NCBI GenBank assembly: GCA_036345935.2 | Contig: JADWOT020000003.1 | Location: 21,532,509 to 21,596,508, forward strand | Direction: 5' to 3' | DNA: 64,000 bases | Source: Taenia hydatigena | Lineage: Eukaryota; Platyhelminthes; Cestoda; Cyclophyllidea; Taeniidae | Shown: positions 38,001-49,700 of the stretch, piece by piece | Numbering within the stretch: the stretch's first letter is position 1 | How the letters are laid out: each line of letters opens with the position of its first letter | Translations under genes and position numbers: made by a program | Notes under the pieces: generated by a model | What the model was told of the DNA's origin: nothing | What the model saw: only the letters and a program-made list of their open reading frames with translations | Databases searched by the model: none

Positions 38001-41000
38001 TAACTGCAGTTTTAGATTTTAATTGCTACAATTTGTTGAGTTTTCCAGCTACTTTTAAAACTCAAGACAAACAAATTGCCTCTCCTACGTAGAAATTATT
38101 TAGAATGTGCCTGGGCTCCCTCTTACTCATCAACTCAAAGGAATTGCAATATTTGAAAAAAAACACGATGGAGATATTAGAGGTGGTGTTAGTTTCACTA
38201 GGATGCTAATAAGTCGAGGACGTACCAGTTGTGGCCGCTGCTATGCTTGAATAATTTAACTAATGGGTAGGCCAAAAGGCATATTCGCCTGTGTCGGCTT
38301 CAGTCTGGTTACCTGGATGAAGTCGGCGGCGAGAATGCAACTTGAAGTATACATGCACCCATCCTAAGTAAAATTTCAGGGTTCGAGGGCGCCATGTTAT
38401 TCACATTCACTAATCCTCGCTCTTCAATTGCAATGCCCCCACCTTCTGGGATATGATGAAATGGGACAACAGTCTCGCTAGTAATCGTGTCTCTTTTTAC
38501 ATTAGTGAATCTAATCAGAGTTGTTTTCGTCACTCGTAATCGTGACAAGTGGGAACAATTGGTGCATCCACCGGCTTAAATAAATTCATTTCCTTTGAAC
38601 CGATCAGGGAGTCAAAACTGGCGATTATAACAGTTTAAGCACATATTAAGCGACAAGATGTTTCGATGTCGTAAACTGTCAAATGAAGGATGCAAGGGGT
38701 GGCGAAAGCAAGCCAAAGTTTTTGAATCCTTCTCCACTATCTCCACTGAAGGCAGATATAGGTCGTTCTTATTGCAAAATCTGCATTATGGTCAACTTCC
38801 ACTCTTCTCTGCATAATAAAAGCGCAGCTTTAAGACCGGTCATTGTTACTGAAGATAAAAATAGGCAATTTCGTGGTAAGAACAATGGCAAAGGTAGGAG
38901 AGCGGAAGCGTTCAGGAGTGATTCCAAAAATAAAACAGCGAAAGCAAGCGGGAGTGTTATGGTGTAGCAACCCTGCTAAAGCAGGCAACTGAACTGCAGA
39001 TTGCATGCAAAAACTTCCTACATCAATTTTTATTTAATGTAGTAAAATTTTTAACAACATATGCAAGGAATTATCACACAAGAGACAAAAGCCCATTTAA
39101 AAAGGATAAAAACGATTCGCGTTTCAATCTACACGTGTGTCGACGGCTGATTCCCATTCAAAATAGGTGGATGAGGTGGATAAACGCATAAATTACAAGA
39201 GCATTATCTAACCTAACTATTCGCCAAACAAAAATATGCTATGTAAATACACAATTTTGCACATTCGATGGAAACGCTAACTTCTGCATCGATCGTGTTG
39301 GCAGTTGCCCATATTTGGGATCACCACAACACTTCGTTCCTAACATCCTATAGCTTTTAAAACTCCGCTTGACGTTTCCTAAATATTTCGGCTTCTAGTC
39401 TATCGCAAAATTACGTTTAAATACCACAAACTGGAATCTTCCGTTGTGGATTCAACTAGTGTGTGGTAAATATCCCGATTCTCCAAGTTTTCAAGCTGGA
39501 AATGTACCGAGACGAAAATACTTCTACCCACCAAAAGACAACACTTATTAAATCCTTTTCATTTTTAATCGTTACTGAAGTGAAATATAAATAAACTTCG
39601 TCTGTCCAACTAAAATCACTCAACCCTGATTCCGGGTAACATCAACATACCTAATCCACCGGTGCAAGCACCGACTGTTTGGACAGAAGTTATTATGTGC
39701 TGACAAATTATTGCAATCAACATCTTGCCTGAACTTCCCCTGTTCGGTGCGCCTTTGAGTAGTAAATCGGTGAATCCTTGAGTAATGGAAATGCCGGAGC
39801 TCTCTACGTATCATAGACCACATCAACTCAAGGCCAAATCGATTATCGACTGAAGTGAAGTGACTCACAGCGTGAAAGGGGTAAAATCGATCGATTGCTT
39901 GATGACCAATTGATCAGCATGCCTTGCGAAAGCGAATAAGCAAGTGAGTGCCACTCGTAATCGCAGTATTTCACAGTGTCCTCGACCCCGTTTTTCAACA
40001 TCACTAAACGGCACCTGATAAAGCGTTTTGGAGTACATAGTCCGATGAATGCCTAAAGCTTGCAGACGGCATCAGAAGCTGACATTGCCGCAATTAAAAG
40101 GCATTTTACAGGGTCCTTTTTAGGTCATCTTGAGGATAACCTGGGCTGACTGAAGGGATACCTGCCTCCGTATGGGCAGGCATAAGCCGGAAGCAAGGTG
40201 GGTCATAATCCATTTCTTCTAACCTCTTGGTGTTACGTGCGCCTAGGCAGCCATCATATCCTTAGCTTCCATAAGTTGTCACGGCCTACCACATAGTCTA
40301 GCATAACCGTAATGATGGAGAAATCCAAATGCCCTTCTGCCTGATTAGAAAACGCAATACAACCTTTAGTTTTGTTTGCACATCCATCTAGCCCTCTTTC
40401 TAGGAACCGAACAAAGTGCCTCAATAATATCGTATTTCAGTAAAGTCGTCTTTTGCTATCGACTGCCTTGATTTCGTGGCACCGTAATGGCTGGCTGGAT
40501 TTGCGGTTAGGCAAATGTCAGATGCCAGATGTTGTGTTACTTCTTTGTGGCTATAAAACCGTTCGTTGTTGCGGAACACGTCAAGCCAGTGCGTTTATTT
40601 AAGATTTTTTTACTTCCACAAAAAAACATTATGTAGCAAGTACCCTTGAGGAGGCAAAACGCAAATTTGAATCCATTGTAATGATCCGCTTTCACAGTAG
40701 CGAATTATGGGGGAACAGGTGATGTCAATAATCAGATTTTACAACTAAATGAAGCAGACATTCTCTGCTTAAATACACCAAGAAAATTGAGGCTATAACT
40801 CATCCTTAGGATAAAGGTACGATGTTGACTACAGCACTAGAGTCTTCTCTCTTACCCAAATGTGTTTCTTGCAAGATATAACCGCCAACTGACCAATGTC
40901 TACTTCTGGACCCAAAAAGTCGGTGTCCTTCGCTTGAAGAATGCCTCCTTTAGCAAATAATGACTGCCTTTCGCAACACGATGCTGAGCACCTCGAATTA

Positions 41001-41855
41001 CTTATTTTTTTAGCACAATCACCCCCAGTTGTGGCATATACGAAGAAGCAGTGGAGGGTTAAGGTGGGCAAAAAGTAGGGTTGCCCCAAGTACGCAGTTG
41101 GAGAGTTGACAGTAAAAGTGTTTATGATCTCCATCGGGTCACAAAAGTGCGCCTATATCTACAGTAATTTCTTCTTTAGGTTATGAACGGGTGCAGAACT
41201 GCCGTTGGTGCAGTGCAAAGAGCTTGAATTGTCGGTATTGTTTGCAGTGAAGGTGAGGACACCTAATCACTGCAGGTTGTACCTCCATTTTATGGCATGT
41301 TCTTTGAGGCACACAACTAGTCGTCCAGGCCTTCTGCTATCAGTAATATATAGCCTTCCATACTTTCTTTTCTTATTGTCCCTTCAGCGATGACTGAGAC
41401 GCCGAAGATGCAACCAAAAAAATGTAGTGCAAGTTAATGCTTCAATAAATCCCGTCATACTAATCTACCACAAGGGTGTTATTCAAAGACCACAAATAAT
41501 TTGTCGGTGTTAGTCGATCCACCAATTGCATGGGTTAAAAAGAAAAGAAAAGAAACAACCAGGGAAGGCGTTCTTAAAGTCATGTGAAACTTTAGAAGAA
41601 AGGAGAAAACCTAGTGTTGGGTCATCGTCGCCTCGCATCTTTTACGAGGAAGAAGCTTTCTCTCATCGAAATCGCCTACTTTCGATAGTTGATTCAAACT
41701 TGTATCCATTACACGTTTTAACATCCAAACAAGCATCGATTTATTAAATTATGGAAAAAAATCCGTACCATTCATTTAATTTGAAGAGTGTACTACTCCC
41801 TACATTTTTAGACAGCCATGCTGACGGTTACACCAACACTTTCAGTCATGGGGTG
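29099..41855. other. intergenic, no gene seen
   Basis: There are no supported exons or RNA genes. It contains a purine GGGA tract at about 30675-30707. A 71-codon minus-strand frame at 31376-31591 is rich in Pro, Ser and Asn, and its DNA is less AT-rich than its surroundings. A GC-richer stretch lies at about 36050-36480. The remaining open frames (for example 33848-34240 and 38683-38967) match nothing known to me. Confidence 0.5.
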
Positions 41856-41881
41856 CCACCTCAAGCTTAGACTTGAGGTGG
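41856..41881. repeat. 10-bp stem hairpin beside the left inverted-repeat arm
   Basis: CCACCTCAAG pairs perfectly with CTTGAGGTGG across the loop CTTAGA. It ends 15 bases before the highly conserved core starts. The corresponding flank of the right arm is homologous but diverged and does not form this hairpin. Confidence 0.7.
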
Positions 41882-41896
41882 TAACAGATCCGCAGG

Positions 41897-42979
41897 CACA
41901 TCACGTAGATGTGTGATGGGTCTCGACACTGCCTTCGCACCAACGCTTCCACCTTCGCCTTCGCAAGTGACTCACTCCTGCGCCACATCTGACCTACCAT
42001 TCAGTCGAGGTGTGTGTGTGTGTGTGTGCGTGCGTGCGTCAACGTGACACAATGCAGACGAGACTTTCAACTCCCGCCTCAGTCAACTTTGCAACGCTGC
42101 TGAGCAAAACGCCAACTTATGCCACTGGGTGGACCAAACACGCTCCCCTCAACTATCTTATGCAGTGAGTTGCCGTGATTGCCCATCAAATGTGTTCACT
42201 GTCGCGGTCTGATACGGCTAACTGGAGTGTCGCAGCACAACTGAACCCTCACATCAACCACAAACACCTCCGTCAAGTGAGTACTACTGCTGCCGCCTGT
42301 CAAACCTAGTGGCAACTACGAAGACTTGGTGTTCGTCAATCAACTCCCCCAACCGTAGCTTGATGGAAGGAACCTCCTCACTCCATCCACGACAACTGCC
42401 ACACAATGGCTTCTGTCTCGTCGTTGACGAATCCCTCTTTGCAGCAGTGGTGGTGCGTCCACGTCGTTTCCGATTACGACATCAAAAGGCAGGGCAAAGT
42501 AAGGCAAGGCAAGGCATGGCAAACAACAACTTGTCTTCTCTTCGAGAATGCAGGCAAGATTTCGTTTGTAGTAGGGGAAAACAGAAGTGCGTGTACAAGA
42601 GACTTAATTGAATCCTCGAGCTTACAACTTGTCTGCTGCTGTTGCTGCTACTGCTGCCACTGCAGCTGCATAATTTGATTTTTTTAACGGTAGGGCGTTG
42701 CATTGCTGACGATTGTAGGGAGCGCTTGAGCCTCCCATTCGCCCTCGAGCCACTCACTGCAGTGGTTCTTGCCAGTAGGAGGGTAATTCAATTGCCTGTC
42801 GACCACACCTCGAGCCTCCTCGTCGTGGTTGGGGGCAATGAGACGAGACCAAAGAAAAGCCTTTTTGCAGGAACGAAGGGCAGCAGTCAAAGCAGGTAGA
42901 TGGGGTGGGGTGGGGGAGGGGGGTGATGTGTGGGTGAGTGGAAGGGAAATGCTATGATGTGGAGGGACCTAGAATGGGT
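41897..42979 (+). repeat. inverted repeat pair, left arm core (1,083 bp)
   Basis: The segment is repeated as reverse complement at 53837-54958. Comparing the two by eye I find two base substitutions (42317 and 42347, both C/T), a 26-bp length difference in a GT/GCGT tract, and one 13-bp indel. These account exactly for the 39-bp length difference. The start is CACATCACGTAG and the end is CCTAGAATGGGT. Inside are GT repeats, a CTG-rich tract at about 42630-42670 and a G-run tract at 42901-42923. Its open frames (up to 100 codons) are low-complexity and unrecognised. I found no reverse transcriptase, transposase or long terminal repeats. It could be a non-autonomous mobile element or an inverted segmental duplication. 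Confidence 0.9.
42010..42038. repeat. GT/GCGT microsatellite, left arm
   Basis: 29 bp of GT then GCGT units. The matching tract in the right arm is 55 bp. Confidence 0.85.
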
Positions 42980-43082
42980 CTTTGCAATTACAGTGGAACA
43001 TCACTGAACGACTGGTTAAATCGACCTGCTTAGCTCCTCCCACGAAGCACCTCATGTCTATTCTCCCACTGAGAAGAAGTAC
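42980..43082 (+). repeat. diverged distal flank of left arm
   Basis: The first 40 or so bases (about 42980-43018) are absent from the right arm. From about 43020 to 43082 the sequence aligns with the reverse complement of 53771-53833 at about seven mismatches in 62, all transitions. This is far more diverged than the adjoining core. Weaker similarity continues for a few tens of bases beyond. Confidence 0.65.
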
Positions 43083-43625
43083 AAAATCCTCCAAAGTATC
43101 TCGGATCTGTAGCAATCTGCATAGCCTTTACAGGAATGATCCCGCTCATCCAAACAGAATCTACCGTGCTATGTCAAAACGACAGACGATGTGAAGGGCC
43201 GTGGTAGCGGGTGGGGAGGCAGAACAACGAGCTGTATTTAGGCTTTTTAAGGTCTGTGTGGAAGGAGGCTTTGGCGTGTGCAGTGTCTTTGAACACCACG
43301 AAATCGCAGAATCTGCACCTTGATGGTTCTTCACTCAAATCCTTTCTGATAATTGATATCTCTCTGCCAATAAGTCATGAACAATTTTATAAGCGGTTTC
43401 AGAGCAGAAGTATGCTTGGGTGGAGCATTGCTAACCTCCGCCATTGCGGACAACCTCTTAAATGCCAACTTCGACGTTTTTGGCATATAAAAGGAAGCAA
43501 AACACTTGTGTTGTTGGTTTGAGGAGTCATGTCCTAAAATGGGATTTTTTTTTCAAAAAGAGCATGATTTGGAAAGAAACAGATCAGGGAGGATAATGGT
43601 GAAGAGAAGGGCGCTGCACACAACA

Positions 43626-44210
43626 TCAATGTGGGGCATCTGCTAATAAAAAATTTAGGTGAAGGTAACCCACTGCTAGCACGGTCTTCACACTACATAT
43701 ATGTGTAGTATATAGTCCTTGCAACTCATTCTTTCGACAACGATTTCTCTTAAAGGCGTTGAATGGAAGCACACGTGCTCTGGCTGGTTCAACGACGTTC
43801 CCCAGTTCCCTGTGCGTGACATGCTTCGCGCACGGTCCTGTGCAAGGCGTACTTTTAAATTCCCTTTGCCACGCTTTTGTGAGGAATAAAGGGCGGACTC
43901 TGGCTCGTAGGGTAGCTACTGTTTGGCAATCGAGAGCCCTAGCTCCTAATCCAAACACACTTTCTCGCCAATTTTTGTGGCCATCTATCAAATCGGTGCA
44001 GTGGGATGCCATGCAACGGGATGCACGTAGCTTCCTTAGTTTACTAAATATGGAAACAAAAAGAGATGCATTAATCCACAATGGAAGGGGTGGGTGAAAG
44101 GCACGCACCGATTTGGTTTCACCCGCTGGAACTCGCCTCGAGTGGTTGGACGGAGGCAGAAGTGGATCCAGGTGGCGAGACAATAAAATCAACCCTCCAT
44201 TAGCAAACAC
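43626..44210 (-). other. 194-codon open frame, no recognised product
   Basis: This is the longest open frame outside the LIM exons. Its translation is Arg/Leu/Ala-rich with scattered Cys. I see no domain, signal peptide or membrane segment. A 112-codon frame is open on the opposite strand (43759-44097), so the local GC-richer composition may explain both. There are no clear splice sites or a promoter. It may be chance or a decayed element. Confidence 0.12.
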
Positions 44211-45323
44211 ACTTTATGATATGCACTTTTACCTCCAAAAATTTACAGTCATAAGGATATTATTTTCATTGATACAAATTATTTCTTAATGATTTGTTTG
44301 AAGTAAATCTCGGACTAGAATGAGCTGGGCTTGGTTGACATTAGTCGGTTCGTCAATTAAGTAAATAATTATAGACTTAATAAGACCCAGAGAAAACATT
44401 TTCACTTTCTAATAATGTAGATTTATCAAATACTATTAGGAGATAATCAGGAAAAATATGTTTTAAGGTTCTTTCGATCTTTTCCATTGAGCGCAGTGAG
44501 CAGTGGGTCGCAGGTAAACTTCCTGTGCAATGAGGCCTTAAATCATATTTGTTGGAGTCTCAAAGTTTAGTAGAGCAGCAATGATCTGTTGAGCCAAACA
44601 TAAGTGAGACATTTGAAGGGTGTTAATACTTCAGAAGCTGCCATACGTCTCTCTGTGACGATTTCAGCAGTCAGTCCGGTGAACTTTCTGGCAGAACGTT
44701 TAGCTCTTGACAAGCTGTTTGATGAGGATGATAACTTGATGGATCAATTATTCTGACCATTCTCAGTCCCAAGTTTATTTGGGATCATGATTGTATTGGG
44801 AAATTACAGGTGGAAAGAAAATGCACCTTTCAGCCTCTGAACTTCGCGCCTTGGAAAATCCCACAATCGAGACTTGAAGTGAATGGCAACCGTATTGGGC
44901 TACTTAAGCATCTTTAAAGGCTTGCAACTGCATCATCATTGCATGTACAAACGGCCAAGTGAAATGTAATTTGCAGTTACCAGCTGCTCTTTCGTGACCA
45001 GTGCAACGTGAACGGTGTGAATGTCATTTTCACCCATAAATGCGGGTATTTTTCAAAACAAATCCAGCACCATGTAGCTGTTCTTGTTAAACAATGTTTA
45101 CTTCGTAGTGCAAGTCTATTTCACGGATGTGGATAATTTATGTTCCACTGTGTTCCTGTCGTCATCACACCTGATTGCCGTGAAACGAGGGCGTTAAACA
45201 TGAGGAGCACATGTACCCATTTCCCAAAGAAAATTTTATGGCCTCCTGCAAAAAAAAGTTAGAAATATGGTCATTTAATTATGTTCTTAAATTCCGTTTA
45301 TGTCCCCGGAATTCTTTGCATCC

Positions 45324-45338
45324 TTCAGGTAACCTGAA
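45324..45338. repeat. 7-bp palindrome with 1-bp spacer
   Basis: TTCAGGT, A, ACCTGAA. It contains a CAGGTA half-site of the type bound by zinc-finger/E-box factors. Binding is inference. Confidence 0.6.
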
Positions 45339-46680
45339 AGCTGGATAGGCGACGCATTCCTTTGACTGCACACTGAGCGGGCGGAAACGAGGGAACACGA
45401 AAGGCTTGGACAACACTTTTATAACATTACTTAAACAAAAGCATCAGCAAGTGAACACTTCCGAATCATTTTGTTTACCGCCTTAATTATTACTTGTTTG
45501 GCTAAATAAAGAGTGAGGCTTTATTAGTCTAATTGACTCTCAGTTTTGGCTTTGCAGCCACTTAAGGCTCTGCCTTTGAACTTCCGCTGGGCAAATTAGT
45601 CTCTGGTTCATGTCTGTAGCCCCTCGGCCCTTTTGAGCATTGGTGGTGCATCTTCTGCTTCCTGACGTCGGGGAAGATTCAGGGTGCTACATGTACTGGT
45701 GACAGCAGAAAGCTGACCCCATACAAAGAGGCATCTACCCTTGTTTCCAGTCCTAATGTCTAGACCTTAACGCGACGAAAGAAGGTCTTCTGGCATGGAT
45801 GGGCGAATCTGTGATGATCCCTGACAGAAGGGTTAAAAATAGTTTCTGCCTTTGGTAACTAGCCTCGTTACGTGATGCCTGGGAAAGCTATTAACAATTA
45901 AAGCAAATTAGCCGTGAACGGATTGGAAAGGTTCTTCTTGGAGCTGTCTACTATGTCATTATGAGAACATCAATGCAGTGAATTCGCGATACCTTTCCTA
46001 TCTTTTTACTAGCGGGGTAGAACTCAAATATGGCCGGGCAGCGAGGAGGAATGAAGGAGAAAAATTAGCATCATGGCACTATGTTAAGCTCCGTCCTTTA
46101 TTAAACAATAGCTTTTGGATCAGAGTTCCTACGACTAGCAGCGAATATGCGTGATGGTCTGCCATCCTCGCCTTCCCCAATCCAGTTCCTGAAAAGGACG
46201 AAATTCCAGATCCAGAGGAATTGCCAAGAGAAATCGGTAATGTAACAGGATGATATCTGTCCTGATTGAAAAACATAGCTTTTCATAGAATCAATTTGCG
46301 ATTTAGATGATATGGCTCCCTTTCATTGTTGGTGATACTCCGTCCTCGGATTCAGAAGATCTCATAGCGTGGATGGCATGGGCAGGGCCTCGGTTTTACT
46401 CTAAGTGACGTTCTTTTTGCGTCCTAAAATTTCAGCCATCACAATAACTATGCCTTTCTATTCATCGCCACCTCCGAAACAGCAAAGGCGCAAGTTTTCA
46501 GCTATATTAACACCTCAGCCAATCCCATGGCCTGATCTGAAAGAAGGTTAATTATGGGTGCACAAAAAGGCCGAAAAAGTAGTAGCGCATGAAAATGACT
46601 AAGAGGACACCTTGATTACTTTTACCTTTAATTTTTTCTACTCAAATTTGAAGCCCCTTTGCCGCCATTATTGAGCGGCA

Positions 46681-46765
46681 CCCGTACAGCCGCCTTTGCT
46701 TCCGCTCTGGCTTCGCCGCTGCCGCCGCCGCCGCTGCTTTTATTGCCGCCTGCTGCGGCTGCTGT
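46681..46765. repeat. GCC/CTG-rich triplet tract
   Basis: Imperfect GCC, GCT and CTG triplets form a GC-rich block. The minus strand could read poly-Ala/Gln or Gly/Ser. Stops close by in each frame argue against a long coding exon. Confidence 0.6.
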
Positions 46766-49700
46766 TAATACTGCTAATCAAGATAGACACGACTAATTGA
46801 ATGAACCCGGTTCCCCTCTTGGACCTTAGAGTGTGTCAAAGCTAGTGAGAACAAGCTGTCGCTATTGCACTACACAACCGTAGAGGTAACCGGCAGACAG
46901 TGCAGATAGCACTCTCAGGTCGCTACGCGGTACCGGTGTAGCAGCAGACCTGCGAAAACTGAACGATATACATGGTTAGACCCATAAAAACACCGTAGCC
47001 TACATAAACCTTATGCATCAGTGTGGTGTGGTATTATAAAGGAGAGCATTATAAAAGGGAGAACTTGTGGGAATTTGACTAATAGTATGAACTTTAAGAT
47101 CTAAAAGAGCTAGTACTGCATGCAAAAGGGATCAAGTAGTGTGGCTTTACTGCCATAAACTCCCTTCGCCAATAATATCAAGCTATCTTTTCCCCACCAC
47201 AAAACAGAAAATTACTTTCGATCACGCAAAAACGCTGTCAATCAAAGAAAGATGATAGATTTTTATGTTGTCACTGTCATTTTTATTATCATTTGACAGC
47301 AGACACAGTTTTAAAAAACAAGTGGCTGCTGTTTGTACACAACTTACTTTTACAGTTGCATATAAATACAAAAATGCAGATGGTTAAACAGGTTCTGAGG
47401 GTAGGATGCTTTTCAGACAATTTTGCTTTCGTCTGGCACATCTCGCCAAAGAATATGTTTATTTAGCTCTAGACGGGTCAGTGCTACAACTCCACCACCT
47501 ACCTTACAGTCAAAAGCATTTGACAACAGAATTTTGAAGCATCTGGATTTTATTAATGTTGAACATAGAGTCCTGCGTATAGAGGTGAATGAAATGCCAA
47601 CTGTGTTAGTGGTTGTCAATTAAATGTACCACTTTCTCTCAAAGACCATAATTACGGTTTCATTTGCATTCTATAAGGTGTTAAAGCAGAATTGGTCAGG
47701 TCAGCCTGTGGGTGGACTTCGAAGGGTTTTCTAAATGTTGCCAAAATACAGTTAGCACGCACTGCGACAGAACTTTTGGGTGAGAGGCAATTGGAGAACA
47801 CGACCCCCTTCATCTGCTCCCGAGGAGGAAGTCAACCCCAGACAATCCTCGGCCCGTTCAAGATACGAAAGAATGGGGATGTTCCAACACATTCAGTCTA
47901 CTTGTTCCACGCAAGCGAAGGTCAAGGTGGAAGAGACGATTGCCAAACTGATTGTAGCACCACACCATCTCAAAAAATTCTACGTAGTTGGGGAAGAGAG
48001 TCGAATATCAAAATACATATGCAAATTTTAAAGAATGCTCTGAATTAAGCCAAGAAAATCATTTAATACCAATAACTGATCAATAGTAAAAAATGACCTA
48101 AAAATCGATATTGATGAGTCATCACAGGTAAATTAAATTGGGAGTTGAGTTGTGGGTACATTTTGCTGCTAAATTTTTTAAATAACTTATAGATGGGATT
48201 GAAGGTAATCAGTTAAAAGTTGTCAATTCTTTTTACTAAGTAGTGTGGATCATGAAACCAAATCTTCACATGGTCTGTGCACTAAATTTTCCACAAAATT
48301 TATTTGACTAAAGTAGAACGTTATCCCCTTTTAACGGATGAAACACTTTTTGCTGGGAAGTCGGCAAGTGAATGAGCACACCTAAGTCGCCTAGAGGTCG
48401 TTCATGGTGGTCGTGATTTCGTCTATCTAAACTCCGGGTTATTGCTTAAGCAGCTTCGGCTTTTATGGCCTCAAACAAGCACGTAAAGTGTGGTGATTTG
48501 TGGAGACATACCAGTACTTGTGACGCCTGTAATTTCATCCGTTGGACACTCTCAACTACTAAACGAGTGTTTCGAGTACAGAGTACCTTACATTCCGCTG
48601 AGTGGAAGGATGGCGAAGCTCACAATACTTCTTGCAGACGATGTCTGCAACAATGGAGGTGTAAGTGGGGATAGCGGTCTCGTTCACTAGAGTAATAAAA
48701 GTCATGCCTTCAGCCTTCTTTTGTGTGCTCGGATAGGCGCTGTGCCTGTTTGGCTAGCAAAAGTGCTGACAAGTTATTCATGTCATCGTCTCTGAAGGTG
48801 ACTGCTGTAGTATTGTGGCAAAAAGGTGCTAGTCGTTGTTCATTAGTGATTAATTTTTGACCTCCTTTTAATGAATGCTAGAATTCTGCGTTCTTTGGGT
48901 GTATCCTTTACTAAGCCTTCGATTGATTGTGCTATAAAGACTTAATTCGACACAAGCTCCGTCAAATAACAGCGTACTACTTTAAGGCACTTAAATTTGG
49001 CCCGAGGAAAGCCAAATAAAAATTTTTATCATTCTCGATTAAAATGAAACTAAAAACCTCAAAATGGTTTGATAGTCGAATTCTATACACTTCGGCTTTT
49101 TGAAATAATACTTATTCTAATCAACGATATTTATACATGATAGAAAAATTTAAGGCTCTTTCAAGGAGATTGACTTATATATATATGCAGACCCAAGTTT
49201 TAACTTCGTTTTGTTCGATGTACCCTCTTGGAGAGAGGCAGTAAGTGAATACGAACCTCCTGATAGATCGGACGCTATCTGCCCTGAATACGTTCAACTC
49301 TGATACCTCTGAGCCCATTGGGCGTGAGAGGGAGGAACACAGAGTGTGTTACAACGTCAATTCCGAAATGAGGCGTTTCAACAGAAAGGCTTGATAACTA
49401 TCTGTCCTTTTCTATCAAAGTTGTCACGTTAGTCTTATATCCGCGTAAAATTTCACCCAAGTATCGAACTAAAATAGTTCAAAACCTTCTAAGAGTGCAT
49501 TTTAACGTAAGACAAAATCTTCTGACCTTTCTGGAGCAAATTCCTTTTACTTGTTAGAACCTCTGCGATAAATCGGCCTCGAGGTAAGTTAAATCGAATT
49601 GCAGCATGATCACACGACCTTAGCAGGCCACTTTGCGGCTCCGCCATTGTACATCGGTTGGGCCGCTTGGCCAATAGACCATGCTCTATGCAGGCGCTAC

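Noticed and set aside
41897..42979. LTR retrotransposon or classical DNA transposon structure for the repeat core
   Set aside because: No direct terminal repeats, and only an 8-bp inverted match (CACATCAC at the start, GTGATGTG at 42923-42930) that is not at the end. No element protein.
43759..44097. retroelement integrase remnant (LSRQFLWPSI resembles the segment after the His-His zinc knuckle)
   Set aside because: No His-His-Cys-Cys knuckle and no DDE core nearby. The resemblance is one short segment.
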